NCBI GenBank assembly: GCA_944321685.1
Contig: CALUMH010000016.1
Location: 1-60,356 of the forward strand
From: an uncultured Muribaculaceae bacterium
GTDB lineage: Bacteria > Bacteroidota > Bacteroidia > Bacteroidales > Muribaculaceae
DNA length: 60,356 nt
Reading direction: 5' to 3'
Positions 36,345-44,742 of the stretch are shown here, one piece after another. Every line of letters begins with the position of its first letter. Position 1 is the stretch's first letter. The position numbers and the translations under genes were made by a program. The notes under the pieces are model-generated. The model did not search any database. It saw only the letters and a list, made by a program, of their open reading frames with translations, and was not told the DNA's origin.

Positions 36345-37634
36345 TTAACTGAAGAAATGAGTAAACACTTTTATCATATTGATGTGGTCGTCGGTGGAGC
36401 CTGTTTCGCACACCGAGTGCATTGCCCACAGGGGATTGCCTACGTCCACGCCTTCGATGTCGATTTGCGATGTCAGTATGTTGCCCAGTGTAGAGCCGCC
36501 TGCCACATCAGAGTGATTTACGAAATACTGGCATGGTGAGCCTGCTTCTTCGCATAATGAGCGGAATATGGCTGCCGACCGGGCGTCAGTCATGTATTTG
36601 CAGTTCGCATTAATTTTTATTACCGGGCCGCCTCCGATGGCAGGATGGTTGGTCGGGTCGAATTTCTCGGGATAATTGGGATGGAACGCATGGGCATTAT
36701 CAGCCGAAATCATGAACGACCGTTCGATGCATCGCAGGAAGCCTTCGTGAGAAGCCTCTTGAGCTTCGGCTATGCGCTCGATTATGCCGGCGAGTACAGG
36801 AGATGCCGCTCCTTGCTTTGTGCCGCTGCCGGTTTCTTCATTGTCGAAAATAGCAACGATACGGGTTGTTGAGGTGTCATGCCCTTCGATTATAGCAGTT
36901 ATTGCCGCATGAACCATGCTGAGGTCGTCGATGCGCCCCGAGCAGATGAATTCCTCGTTCAATCCGGTAAGGGTGGCTTGATGAGTGTCATACAACGTCA
37001 GGTCGAAGTCGAGGATATCGGTTGCATTTATTTTCAGTTCTTGGGCTATAATGTTGAGCAGCAAGTTGTCTTTCTCTATCACATCGGTGATACGTCCAAG
37101 CATCGGCAGCATATCTTTTTGCTTTGAAAGCGGGTTTCCGTCGTTGACGTTGCGGTTGAAATGTATGGGCAGGTGCGGGATTACAAGCAGGGGCCTGTTT
37201 ATTTTCAGCAGTCGTGTTACAGGGTGCAACGGATCTTTCCCTCGCAATATTACTCTGCCCGCCACCGACAACGGACGGTCAAACCAAGTGTATAATATAG
37301 GTCCGCCGTAAACTTCGGTGTTTAGTTTCATGACACCGCCTTCGGTATTGATGACGGCGTGCGGTTTTATACGGAAACCGGGCGAGTCGCTATGGGCGGC
37401 GATGATTTTCACGCCTGTTTCGGCTATTGGAGTATCGCCAATGGTGAAAGCGAAGATTGCCGAGTCGTTCTTGGTAGTGAAATATTTACCACCGGAATTC
37501 AATTGCCATTTGTCGCCAAGGTTCAATTCGGTAAACCCATCGGCAACCAGTGTTTTTTTAATCGATGCTACGGCAAGGAAATTGCATGGGCTGTTGTCGA
37601 GAAAGTCAAGCAGGGAACTTATGTATTTGTCCAT
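36345..37634 (-). CDS. apeB: M18 family aminopeptidase
   Basis: A zinc aminopeptidase that removes N-terminal residues, often acidic ones, in the cytosol. I choose the ATG at 37634 (MDKYISSLLDFLDNSP; 429 residues). A GTG/TTG-type start further upstream would run into the DUF5063 gene. Zinc-binding motifs of M18 are visible: IIAAHSDSPGFRIKP (first His/Asp), DNEETGSGTKQGA (Asp-Glu-Glu cluster), ISADNAHAFHPNY and the C-terminal GGSTLGNILTSQ and DVGNPLWAMHSVCE. It is 11 nt after the DUF5063 gene and probably the last cistron of yicC-gmk-nadD-DUF5063-apeB. Confidence 0.93.
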   Translation of the reverse strand: MDKYISSLLDFLDNSPCNFLAVASIKKTLVADGFTELNLGDKWQLNSGGKYFTTKNDSAIFAFTIGDTPIAETGVKIIAAHSDSPGFRIKPHAVINTEGGVMKLNTEVYGGPILYTWFDRPLSVAGRVILRGKDPLHPVTRLLKINRPLLVIPHLPIHFNRNVNDGNPLSKQKDMLPMLGRITDVIEKDNLLLNIIAQELKINATDILDFDLTLYDTHQATLTGLNEEFICSGRIDDLSMVHAAITAIIEGHDTSTTRIVAIFDNEETGSGTKQGAASPVLAGIIERIAEAQEASHEGFLRCIERSFMISADNAHAFHPNYPEKFDPTNHPAIGGGPVIKINANCKYMTDARSAAIFRSLCEEAGSPCQYFVNHSDVAGGSTLGNILTSQIDIEGVDVGNPLWAMHSVCETGSTDDHINMIKVFTHFFS

Positions 37635-37645
37635 ATTGTGTGTTT

Positions 37646-38161
37646 TTAATTTTTGTAATAAATAGAATGTATGGCTCTTAGCACATTGCACAATATTTGT
37701 CCCCAATATGTGTCGAACTCTGCCTTTATGGCGGTGACAGCTTCGATGATTGTTTCATCGGTGGCATCTTTTACCGTGGCCACAAAATTGAATAACGGTT
37801 GGTATATGTCGGCAAGGTTTTCGCTTATGCTGGTGCTTATGGGGGTGTCGGAATATTTCATGTCGTCGATGAACACTTCAAGATATATGTCGTCTTCACC
37901 GATAATTCTACTTACGTTGGTCCTTACTGCATCGTAATCATTTTCGTCAAGATAACTGTCGATGAAGCTGTCGTTATTTTCATCGTCGGGCCTGATATCC
38001 GATGCAGATATGTATATCCGAGGCAGCAACCGCAACATCGCGGCGATGAATGCCTGCCTGTTGTCGTAGTCGAAAACGTTTTCGAGTGCATGGCAATATT
38101 CGTTGGCAAGTGCTATGAATGCGAGGCTGTTGGGGCTGATAGTGTTGCTGTTTTCGGTCAT
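37646..38161 (-). CDS. DUF5063 family protein
   Basis: 171 residues, acidic and helical, with no signal peptide or membrane segment. The N-terminal NSLAFIALANEYCHALEN and LLPRIYISASDI segments match the DUF5063 family as I recall it. It overlaps nadD by 4 nt (the ATG lies within the nadD stop region), so the two are translationally coupled. It sits between nadD and apeB in a conserved run of Bacteroidetes genes. No biochemical role is known to me. Confidence 0.82.
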   Translation of the reverse strand: MTENSNTISPNSLAFIALANEYCHALENVFDYDNRQAFIAAMLRLLPRIYISASDIRPDDENNDSFIDSYLDENDYDAVRTNVSRIIGEDDIYLEVFIDDMKYSDTPISTSISENLADIYQPLFNFVATVKDATDETIIEAVTAIKAEFDTYWGQILCNVLRAIHSIYYKN

Positions 38162-38742
38162 TTTTTTGCTGTGTATAAATTATGTTTTATAATGTATCGG
38201 TAAACATCATCGGGCAAATAATATGAAAGGTTTTCTCCGCGAGATAATTTTTCGCGCACCATTGTCGATGAAATTTCTATCACAGGGGAATTAAGGGCTT
38301 TTATGTGGCCGCTTAGTTCGTCGGGAATGGAAATTTCATATCCTTGACGTGGATATATATATATTTCATAATTGGAAACAATTTCGTCGGAACAACGCCA
38401 TCGCTTGAATATCGACCAGTTGTCGGCTCCGATAACGAGTACAAATTTGTCATCGGGGAATTTTTCGGAGAGGGTGCGCAGTGTATTGATTGTGTATGAT
38501 GGCTGCGGCAGAGAGAATTCCAGGCCCGACGTGATTACACCATCGAAGCGGCTTGCCACCATCTCGGTCATGCGCAGGCGGTGCAAGTCGTAGGTGCGGT
38601 CATATTCGGTCTTTATGGGATTGCGCGGAGCCACCATGAGCCACACCGCATCGAGGTCGGTTTCATTAATCAGGTAATTGGTAAGTATGGCGTGCCCGGT
38701 GTGGATGGGGTTAAATGAACCGCCGAAAATGCCTATTTTCAT
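38158..38742 (-). CDS. nadD: Nicotinate-nucleotide adenylyltransferase
   Basis: Transfers AMP from ATP to nicotinate mononucleotide in NAD synthesis. 194 residues. The nucleotidyltransferase motifs are intact: GGSFNPIHTGHAIL near the N-terminus (GxFxPxHxGH) and ISSTMVRE near the C-terminus (ISSTxxR). LVIGADNWSIFKRW is also typical. It follows gmk by 19 nt and overlaps the DUF5063 gene by 4 nt. The yicC-gmk-nadD order is common in Bacteroidetes, as I recall. Confidence 0.95.
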   Translation of the reverse strand: MKIGIFGGSFNPIHTGHAILTNYLINETDLDAVWLMVAPRNPIKTEYDRTYDLHRLRMTEMVASRFDGVITSGLEFSLPQPSYTINTLRTLSEKFPDDKFVLVIGADNWSIFKRWRCSDEIVSNYEIYIYPRQGYEISIPDELSGHIKALNSPVIEISSTMVREKLSRGENLSYYLPDDVYRYIIKHNLYTAKK

Positions 38743-38761
38743 GAGTGCGGGAAACTCGGGT

Positions 38762-39334
38762 TTATTCGTTGATAAACGACTTTATCAGGTTTTCGGTTTC
38801 CCTTACGGCCACATCGAGGTTGTCGTTGACAACGATGCGGTCGAACTTGCCGGATTGTGCTATTTCAGATCCGGCTTTTTCTACACGTTGGTCAATGGCT
38901 TCGGGCGAATCGGTCCCACGGGAATTTAGGCGTTGGCGCAGGGTCTCGATGCTTGGCGGCTGAATGAAAATCGACAACGCATCATTACCGAATTTATTTT
39001 TCACGTTAATCCCGCCCATCACATCAATGTCGAGTATTACGTTTCGCCCCCGATTGCGTATGCGGTCGATTTCGCTGCGGGGAGTGCCGTAAAACCTGCC
39101 GGGATACACTTCTTCGTATTCAATAAGTTCGTCATCGGCGATTGCTTTCTTAAAGTCATCGACCGACATGAAGTAATAATTAACTCCGTTTTTCTCGCCT
39201 CGTCGCGGTTCGCGAGTTGTTGCCGAGATTGAGAATTCGAGCTTTAAATCGGGATTTTTGATGATTTCGTTGATAATAGTCGATTTGCCGCATCCCGATG
39301 GAGCCGAAATTATGATTAATTTTCCTTTCATCAT
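38762..39334 (-). CDS. gmk: Guanylate kinase
   Basis: Phosphorylates GMP to GDP with ATP. 190 residues, normal length. The P-loop APSGCGKS is at 11-18; the GMP-binding segment includes SISATTREPRRGEKNGVNYYF and ELIEYEEVYPGRFYGTP; NVILDIDVMGG holds the Walker-B-like stretch. Two Met codons begin the frame; the second (39331) is equally possible. It sits 15 nt after yicC and 19 nt before nadD. GuaA at 30600 supplies its substrate. Confidence 0.96.
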   Translation of the reverse strand: MMKGKLIIISAPSGCGKSTIINEIIKNPDLKLEFSISATTREPRRGEKNGVNYYFMSVDDFKKAIADDELIEYEEVYPGRFYGTPRSEIDRIRNRGRNVILDIDVMGGINVKNKFGNDALSIFIQPPSIETLRQRLNSRGTDSPEAIDQRVEKAGSEIAQSGKFDRIVVNDNLDVAVRETENLIKSFINE

Positions 39335-39349
39335 TGCCTCTTTATGGTG

Positions 39350-40228
39350 TTACATTACATTGAGAACCTGTTCCTTGATTTGTTCGAGTTCGTCTTTCAT
39401 TTTCACTACGATTATTTGCATTTCGGCATGGTTTGACTTGGAGCCTAACGTGTTTATCTCACGCCCCATTTCCTGGCTGATAAAGCCGAGTTTTTTTCCT
39501 TGTCCGTGCCCGTTGTCGAGAGTTTCGATAAAATAGTCAAGGTGGTTGGCAAGGCGCAATTTCTCTTCGTTTATATCAAGTTTCTCGATATAGAAAATCA
39601 TTTCTTGCTCAAATCGGTTGTGGTCATATTCCACACCTTCGAGTTTGGAAAGTGAGTCGAGGATGCGTGCCTTGATTTTTGTGATGCGTTCGGCTTCATA
39701 TGGCCCCACCTCGTCGAGCAGCTTCCGTATGTTGCTTATTTTTTGCTTGAAGAAGTTTTCAAGACGGTTGCCTTCCTGTGTGCGAAATTCTATAAGAGCC
39801 TCTACAGCTTTGGCTGTGGCTTGTTTTATTGCGTTAATTTCATCTTCCTCGAGTTCGGTGTTGCCGGTATCGGTTTTAATGGCTTCGGGCAACCGCATAA
39901 GTGTGGCAAACCAGTCTTGCGGTTCGGGAATGCCAAGTGTTTTGGCCACGTCTTGCAGCTGTTGCTTATAGGCGTTCAGCATGGGAACGTTTATGGTGGC
40001 CGATATGGCATCATCGGTGGTTTCGGTGTAAATATATAGGTCAACTTTGCCGCGTTCAAGTGATTTTGCTACCATGTTTCGCAATTCAAGCTCGATTTCG
40101 CGGTATTGTTGCGGCAGACGTATTGCAAGGTCTAACTGCTTGCTGTTTAATGATTTGATTTCAGCTGTTATTTTTTTGTTGTTAAAAGAGATTACAGCCT
40201 TGCCAAATCCGGTCATTGATAAAATCAT
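39350..40228 (-). CDS. yicC: YicC/YloC family protein
   Basis: A family with reported endoribonuclease activity; the natural targets are unclear. 292 residues. The N-terminal MILSMTGFGKAVISFNNKKI and EIKSLNSKQLDLAIRLP are the family signature, and the C-terminal part has KLGFISQEMGREINTLGSKS followed by a helix. It heads the minus-strand run into gmk, nadD, DUF5063 and apeB. A -7 box TAATTTTG (40252-40245) lies about 17 nt before its ATG and faces the divergent tsaB promoter. Confidence 0.93.
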   Translation of the reverse strand: MILSMTGFGKAVISFNNKKITAEIKSLNSKQLDLAIRLPQQYREIELELRNMVAKSLERGKVDLYIYTETTDDAISATINVPMLNAYKQQLQDVAKTLGIPEPQDWFATLMRLPEAIKTDTGNTELEEDEINAIKQATAKAVEALIEFRTQEGNRLENFFKQKISNIRKLLDEVGPYEAERITKIKARILDSLSKLEGVEYDHNRFEQEMIFYIEKLDINEEKLRLANHLDYFIETLDNGHGQGKKLGFISQEMGREINTLGSKSNHAEMQIIVVKMKDELEQIKEQVLNVM

Positions 40229-40244
40229 TGTTGTGCTTTTTTTG

Positions 40245-40252
40245 CAAAATTA
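40245..40252 (-). promoter_or_regulatory. -7 box of the yicC operon
   Basis: TAATTTTG on the minus strand, about 17 nt before the yicC ATG. It predicts a very short leader. Confidence 0.35.
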
Positions 40253-40294
40253 ATGGAAAAAAAGAAAGATGCGGTATAAATCGTGGAAAATAAC

Positions 40295-40302
40295 TATTTT
40301 TG
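40295..40302 (+). promoter_or_regulatory. -7 box of tsaB
   Basis: TATTTTTG, an exact TAnnTTTG match, about 20 nt before the tsaB ATG. It is divergent from the yicC -7 box. Confidence 0.4.
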
Positions 40303-40322
40303 CATGAAATTTTTATGGAACA

Positions 40323-41021
40323 ATGGCTACAATATTAAATATAGAGACATCGACCGATGTGTGTTCGGTAGCTTTGACGCAAGACGGGCAGGTGCTTGAA
40401 CATCACGAGGATTATGAAGGACATAATCATGCCGTAGTGCTCAGCCGGTTTGTGGAAAGTTGCATGACGTATGCCAAGACACGCGAAATTTCTCTTGATG
40501 CTGTTGCGGTGAGCATCGGTCCGGGATCATATACAGGGCTTCGCATAGGGTTGTCAGAAGCCAAAGGATTGTGTTTCGGCCTGTCGGTGCCGCTGATAGG
40601 AATTAATACGTTGCAGTTGCTTGTGGTGTCAACCATGTTTGCAAATTTCTTCGATGATGAAAACTTGCTTTATGTTCCGATGCTTGATGCACGACGTAAA
40701 GAGGTATATACTGCCGTTTATACTCCGGCCCTCAAACCGGTACTTGAGCCACGGCCGCTTATACTCGATGCCGATTCTTACGGACATTTCCGCGATGGAG
40801 ACCATACGCTTGTTATGATGGGTAACGGGTCTGATAAGGCTCAGAGCATATTGTCGCCCGGCAACGACTTGCGGTTTATTCCCGGGGTGAAACCTGTTGC
40901 AGTTGATATGATGGCTCTATCCGAAAAGTATTTCCGAGAAGGGAATTTCCTTGACGTGGCATATTCCACGCCGTTGTACTTGAAAGAATTCCAAGCCACA
41001 ACACCCAAAAAAATGATTTGA
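40323..41021 (+). CDS. tsaB: tRNA threonylcarbamoyladenosine synthesis protein TsaB
   Basis: TsaB is the TsaD-dimerising partner in making t6A37 in ANN-decoding tRNAs. 232 residues of the ASKHA fold: ILNIETSTDVCSVALTQDGQ at the start, AVSIGPGSYTGLRIGLSEAKG (family signature) and VPMLDARRKEVYTAVY. TsaD and TsaE are not in the window. It has its own promoter and is followed by a DUF4290 gene 80 nt downstream. Confidence 0.94.
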   Translation: MATILNIETSTDVCSVALTQDGQVLEHHEDYEGHNHAVVLSRFVESCMTYAKTREISLDAVAVSIGPGSYTGLRIGLSEAKGLCFGLSVPLIGINTLQLLVVSTMFANFFDDENLLYVPMLDARRKEVYTAVYTPALKPVLEPRPLILDADSYGHFRDGDHTLVMMGNGSDKAQSILSPGNDLRFIPGVKPVAVDMMALSEKYFREGNFLDVAYSTPLYLKEFQATTPKKMI

Positions 41022-41101
41022 AAAGATAATTGCATTGAAAGGTTGCAGCAAATAATACTTCTATTTATATTTGTACTCGATTTCAAGAACTATCAGCGTA
41101 A

Positions 41102-41701
41102 ATGAGCTTACAATACAACACTCAGAAAGAGAAATTGATATTGCCCGAGTATGGGCGCAACATACAGCAGATGGTGGACTACTGTGTGGCAATTCCCGAT
41201 AGGGATGAACGTACACGATGTGCTTACACGATTATCCAAATTATGGGTAACTTATTTCCTCAAATAAGGGATTCTGATGATTATAAGCATAAATTGTGGG
41301 ATCATCTTGCCATTATGTCGGACTTTAAGCTCGATATAGATTTTCCGTATGAAGTGGTTAAAAAGGAAAATCTTGAAAGCAAGCCTCAAAAGGTGGAGTA
41401 TAAGCTTGAGCATATCAAATATCGCCATTATGGCAAACTGATAGAAATGATGATTGATGAAGCATGCAAGTATCCCGACGGAGAGGAGAAGGATGCACTT
41501 GTTTCGCTTATCGCCAATCACATGAAGAAGTTGATATTCTCGATAAACAAGGATGGCGTAGAGGACGAGAAGATACTTAAAGACCTTTACCATTACTCCA
41601 AGGGGAAGATCAGCCTTGATTCGGCTACTTATAAATTGCGGGAATTCAAGGAAGCTCCCGCTCCCGCACAAGCTACCGGAAAGAAAAAGAAGAAAAAATG
41701 A
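41102..41701 (+). CDS. DUF4290 family protein
   Basis: 199 residues, cytosolic and helix-rich. MSLQYNTQKEKLILPEYGRN and IQQMVDYCVAIPDRDERTRC are the family signature, followed by IIQIMGNLFPQIRD. The C-terminus is basic with a run of lysines. In Bacteroidetes this gene commonly stands just before murA, as it does here (64 nt), which argues for a conserved transcription unit. No function is known to me. Confidence 0.88.
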   Translation: MSLQYNTQKEKLILPEYGRNIQQMVDYCVAIPDRDERTRCAYTIIQIMGNLFPQIRDSDDYKHKLWDHLAIMSDFKLDIDFPYEVVKKENLESKPQKVEYKLEHIKYRHYGKLIEMMIDEACKYPDGEEKDALVSLIANHMKKLIFSINKDGVEDEKILKDLYHYSKGKISLDSATYKLREFKEAPAPAQATGKKKKKK

Positions 41702-41765
41702 ATAGTAAGGCTGATGCCTGTGCTTGAAACTAAAAATAATACCAATCCGTTAATATTAAAAAGCC

Positions 41766-43076
41766 ATGAGTACATTTGTCGTTGAAGGCGGACACCGTTT
41801 GTGTGGAGAAATCATTCCGCAAGGTGCCAAGAATGAAGCATTGCAAATATTGTCTGCAACGTTGTTGACCGACGAAGTGGTTACGATAAACAATTTGCCC
41901 GATATTCTTGATGTGAATAATCTTATAGCCATGTTTAAGGACCTGGGTGTGTCGGTGACAAGAACCGGAAAAACATCTTATACTTTTCAAGCTAAAGAAA
42001 TTAATATATCATATCTTGATACTCCGGAGTTTCGTAAAAAAATGTCATCATTACGCGGTTCTGTTATGATTATAGGCCCGCTGTTGGCACGTTATGGTTA
42101 TGCCATTTTGCCAAAGCCTGGTGGCGACAAGATAGGCCGCCGCAGGCTCGACACGCATATCCTTGGCATAATGAAGCTTGGCGCTAAATTTGAATATAAG
42201 TCGGATGAACGTTTATATGAGATAAAGGCCGATAACGGGCTTCATGGTGAGTATATGCTGCTCGATGAGGCTTCGGTGACTGGCACAGCCAATATACTTA
42301 TGGCTGCTGTGCTTGCAAAGGGAACTACCACCATATATAATGCCGCATGTGAGCCTTATTTGCAACAATTGTCGAAGATGCTTGTGGCAATGGGTGCCAA
42401 GATCAGTGGAATAGGATCAAATTTGTTGGTTATCGACGGCGTTGAGCGTCTGCATGGTTGCGAGCATACTATTCTGCCCGATATGATAGAAGTGGGCAGT
42501 TTCATAGGAATGGCTGCAATGACCGGGTCGGACATTACGCTGAAAAACGTATCGATTAAGGACTTGGGTGTTATTCCCGATAGTTTCAGGCGTTTGGGTA
42601 TTGAACTTAATGTAGAGGGTGATGACATACATATTCCTCAACAAGAGGTTTACGAGATAGAAACATTCATCGATGGTTCAATAATGAATATAGCCGATGC
42701 CCCATGGCCGGGACTGTCGCCCGACCTTTTGAGCGTGATGCTTGTGGTGGCAACACAAGCCAAGGGATGTGTGCTTATTCACCAAAAGATGTTTGAGAGC
42801 CGCTTGTTCTTCGTCGATAAACTTATCGATATGGGAGCACAAATCATTTTGTGCGATCCGCACCGTGCTGCAGTCATAGGACTCGGCCGCCGAGATGCCT
42901 TAAAGGCTTCAAATATGGTTTCGCCCGACATTCGTGCAGGCATAGCGTTACTGATAGCCGCAATGTCGGCTCGCGGAACAAGTTATATACATAACATCGA
43001 CCAAATCGATCGCGGGTATCAAGATATCGACAAGCGGTTGAATGCGATAGGCGCAAATATAATAAGGACTTCATGA
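41766..43076 (+). CDS. murA: UDP-GlcNAc 1-carboxyvinyltransferase (Asp-type MurA)
   Basis: The first committed step of peptidoglycan synthesis: phosphoenolpyruvate plus UDP-GlcNAc. 436 residues. Substrate motifs are present: GAKNEALQILSATLLTDE near the N-terminus, SSLRGSVMIIGPLLARYG, and DIRAGIALLIAAMS at the C-terminus. The catalytic cysteine of E. coli (Cys115) is replaced by Asp121 in PGGDKIGRRRLDTH. Cys-to-Asp MurA enzymes are active but not alkylated by fosfomycin, so fosfomycin resistance at the target is expected. It shares 4 nt (ATGA) with rimM downstream. Confidence 0.95.
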   Translation: MSTFVVEGGHRLCGEIIPQGAKNEALQILSATLLTDEVVTINNLPDILDVNNLIAMFKDLGVSVTRTGKTSYTFQAKEINISYLDTPEFRKKMSSLRGSVMIIGPLLARYGYAILPKPGGDKIGRRRLDTHILGIMKLGAKFEYKSDERLYEIKADNGLHGEYMLLDEASVTGTANILMAAVLAKGTTTIYNAACEPYLQQLSKMLVAMGAKISGIGSNLLVIDGVERLHGCEHTILPDMIEVGSFIGMAAMTGSDITLKNVSIKDLGVIPDSFRRLGIELNVEGDDIHIPQQEVYEIETFIDGSIMNIADAPWPGLSPDLLSVMLVVATQAKGCVLIHQKMFESRLFFVDKLIDMGAQIILCDPHRAAVIGLGRRDALKASNMVSPDIRAGIALLIAAMSARGTSYIHNIDQIDRGYQDIDKRLNAIGANIIRTS

Positions 43077-43606
43077 TCACGCGTGACGAACTGATAGAGA
43101 TAGGCACTTTCAACAAGCCGCACGGTGTGGACGGGGAGATAAGTGCCACGTTTGACTGCGATTGCGATACGGCAAATGAGTTTAGTTGTTTCGTGTGCGA
43201 AATCGATGGAATTTATGTTCCTTTTTTTGCCGATTCCCTTCGTGGAAAAGGAACTATGACACTGTTGTTGAAATTTGAAGGTCTGGACAGTGCGGATGCT
43301 GTGCGCCGCCTTGTCAATAAGGCGGTGTATGTGCTGAAGCGCGAATATGATGAATTGCAAATCGAGTATGACGACGGTGATGAAGTGCCTACCGACTATT
43401 TTATCGGATACGTGTTGTATGACGGGATTGAACCCGTGGGTGAAATAGTGGATATAGACGATGCCACCGAGAATGTGCTTTTTGTGGTTGAGCGTGTGGA
43501 CGGAACAACTGTGCTTGTACCTGCGGCCGACGACCTTGTGACAAGTATCGATCTTGAAGGGAAAACGATAACAATGACTTTACCTTCGGGGTTGCTTGAA
43601 ATGTAA
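43073..43606 (+). CDS. rimM: 16S rRNA processing protein RimM
   Basis: An assembly factor for the 30S subunit head that binds S19. 177 residues, two beta-barrel domains. The N-terminal IGTFNKPHGVDGEI and the PRC-barrel part (PTDYFIGYVLYDGIEPVGEIVDI, TVLVPAADDLVTSIDLEGKTI) are typical. The ATG overlaps the murA stop, so it is translated with murA. Residues 1-90 are the RimM domain and the rest the PRC barrel. Confidence 0.92.
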   Translation: MITRDELIEIGTFNKPHGVDGEISATFDCDCDTANEFSCFVCEIDGIYVPFFADSLRGKGTMTLLLKFEGLDSADAVRRLVNKAVYVLKREYDELQIEYDDGDEVPTDYFIGYVLYDGIEPVGEIVDIDDATENVLFVVERVDGTTVLVPAADDLVTSIDLEGKTITMTLPSGLLEM

Positions 43607-43663
43607 ACCAAAAACAATATAAAATTCACTTTATTTTTTATTTACAATCATCTTAGAAACACA

Positions 43664-43975
43664 ATGGAAACCAAAGAATTTGATGAAAACGATGCCATAT
43701 CGTTCATCAGAGGTTACGTGCCGGAGGCGATCAAGAACAAGTATAGCGATGATGATATATTGTTACTGATCGACACAATGTTTGATTACTTTGAGAAAGG
43801 CGACGAAGACGAAGTATTGTATGACGATGATGAAGTTGATGAATACAACATCAATGAAATTGTCAACTATGTCAAAAAGAATTTGCGCAAGGATCCCGAC
43901 AATCAAATAGATGTGGAGGATATAAAATATTTGGTAGAAGGAGAATTGGAATATGAAAATACGCTTGAAGACTAA
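43664..43975 (+). CDS. Small acidic protein, 103 residues
   Basis: Very acidic, with many Asp and Glu, no Cys and no signal peptide. It begins METKEFDENDAISFIRGYVP and contains DDDILLLIDTMFDYFEKG and ELEYENTLED at the end. Similar short acidic proteins with the same beginning are, as I recall, common in Bacteroidales; the function is unknown. Its 3' end overlaps the start of the OmpA-like gene by 23 nt, which argues that it is a real coding gene translated ahead of it. It follows rimM by 57 nt. Confidence 0.8.
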   Translation: METKEFDENDAISFIRGYVPEAIKNKYSDDDILLLIDTMFDYFEKGDEDEVLYDDDEVDEYNINEIVNYVKKNLRKDPDNQIDVEDIKYLVEGELEYENTLED

Positions 43976-44582
43976 GTGTAACGAAATTTCAAGCCGTATA
44001 TTATCGATAATCGTCGGTGTGGCAATGTTGTGTGCCGCACCGACGATTGCAGCGGATGGGAATGTGTTGCCGTCCACATATGAAGATGCTGTGACATCGC
44101 CTGCTCTCGATGAAGGAATGAAGGCCTATGTGCGTGATTACCAAATGTCGAGGGCAAAATCGCTTGTGAAAGCCGGTTTTGAAGTTGAAATGATGCGCCA
44201 TCGCGAGGTGATAGTTGTAATCATTCCCACCAACAGATTATTCAATTTCGGCAGTGCCGAGATTTCCCCGAAAGGAGAACGACGGCTAAGGGAGGTTGTG
44301 CCTTATCTTGGAGACAACGGGTTTTATCGCGTTGTGGTTGCCGGATATACCGATAACACGGGATCGCCTGCTTATTGTTTGCGGCGAAGTGGCGAGCAGG
44401 CTGTGGCAATAGCCGACCGTTTGCGTCAATTGACCGGCAGCAGCGATATCGTGGAATTCGGCATGGGAAACGAAAGCCCATTGTTGCCTAATAACACAGT
44501 GGATAACCGAGCAATAAATCGTCGCATAGAAATATTGCTAGTTCCCGGCAATGGATTGATGGAACAAGCCGGAAGTCAGTAA
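43953..44582 (+). CDS. OmpA-family exported protein
   Basis: 209 residues. A long signal peptide (about residues 1-34, ending APTIAADGN) leads to a short linker and a C-terminal OmpA-like peptidoglycan-binding domain: FNFGSAEISPKGERRLREVV, VVVAGYTDNTGSPAYC, and the closing VDNRAINRRIEILLVP with the conserved Asn-Arg-Arg. There is no N-terminal beta-barrel, so it is more likely a soluble or lightly attached periplasmic protein that grips the wall. The start overlaps the upstream acidic gene by 23 nt. Confidence 0.88.
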   Translation: MKIRLKTKCNEISSRILSIIVGVAMLCAAPTIAADGNVLPSTYEDAVTSPALDEGMKAYVRDYQMSRAKSLVKAGFEVEMMRHREVIVVIIPTNRLFNFGSAEISPKGERRLREVVPYLGDNGFYRVVVAGYTDNTGSPAYCLRRSGEQAVAIADRLRQLTGSSDIVEFGMGNESPLLPNNTVDNRAINRRIEILLVPGNGLMEQAGSQ

Positions 44583-44685
44583 TATGAGGTTAATAGTTTT
44601 TTGTTGCCTGTTGCCCCGGGTGTCAGTCTCACAGGTGGCAGATAATGATTGATTTGGTTTGCGTTTTCACAAATGCACGTTGAAT

Positions 44686-44717
44686 TTTGTATAAAAGCAA
44701 AAGTGTGTTTAACTTTG
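44686..44717 (+). promoter_or_regulatory. Promoter of proS
   Basis: TTTG (44686-44689), 20-nt spacer, perfect -7 box TAACTTTG (44710-44717). The leader is about 20 nt. Confidence 0.6.
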
Positions 44718-44742
44718 CTCCATAAAAACAATATAAGGAATA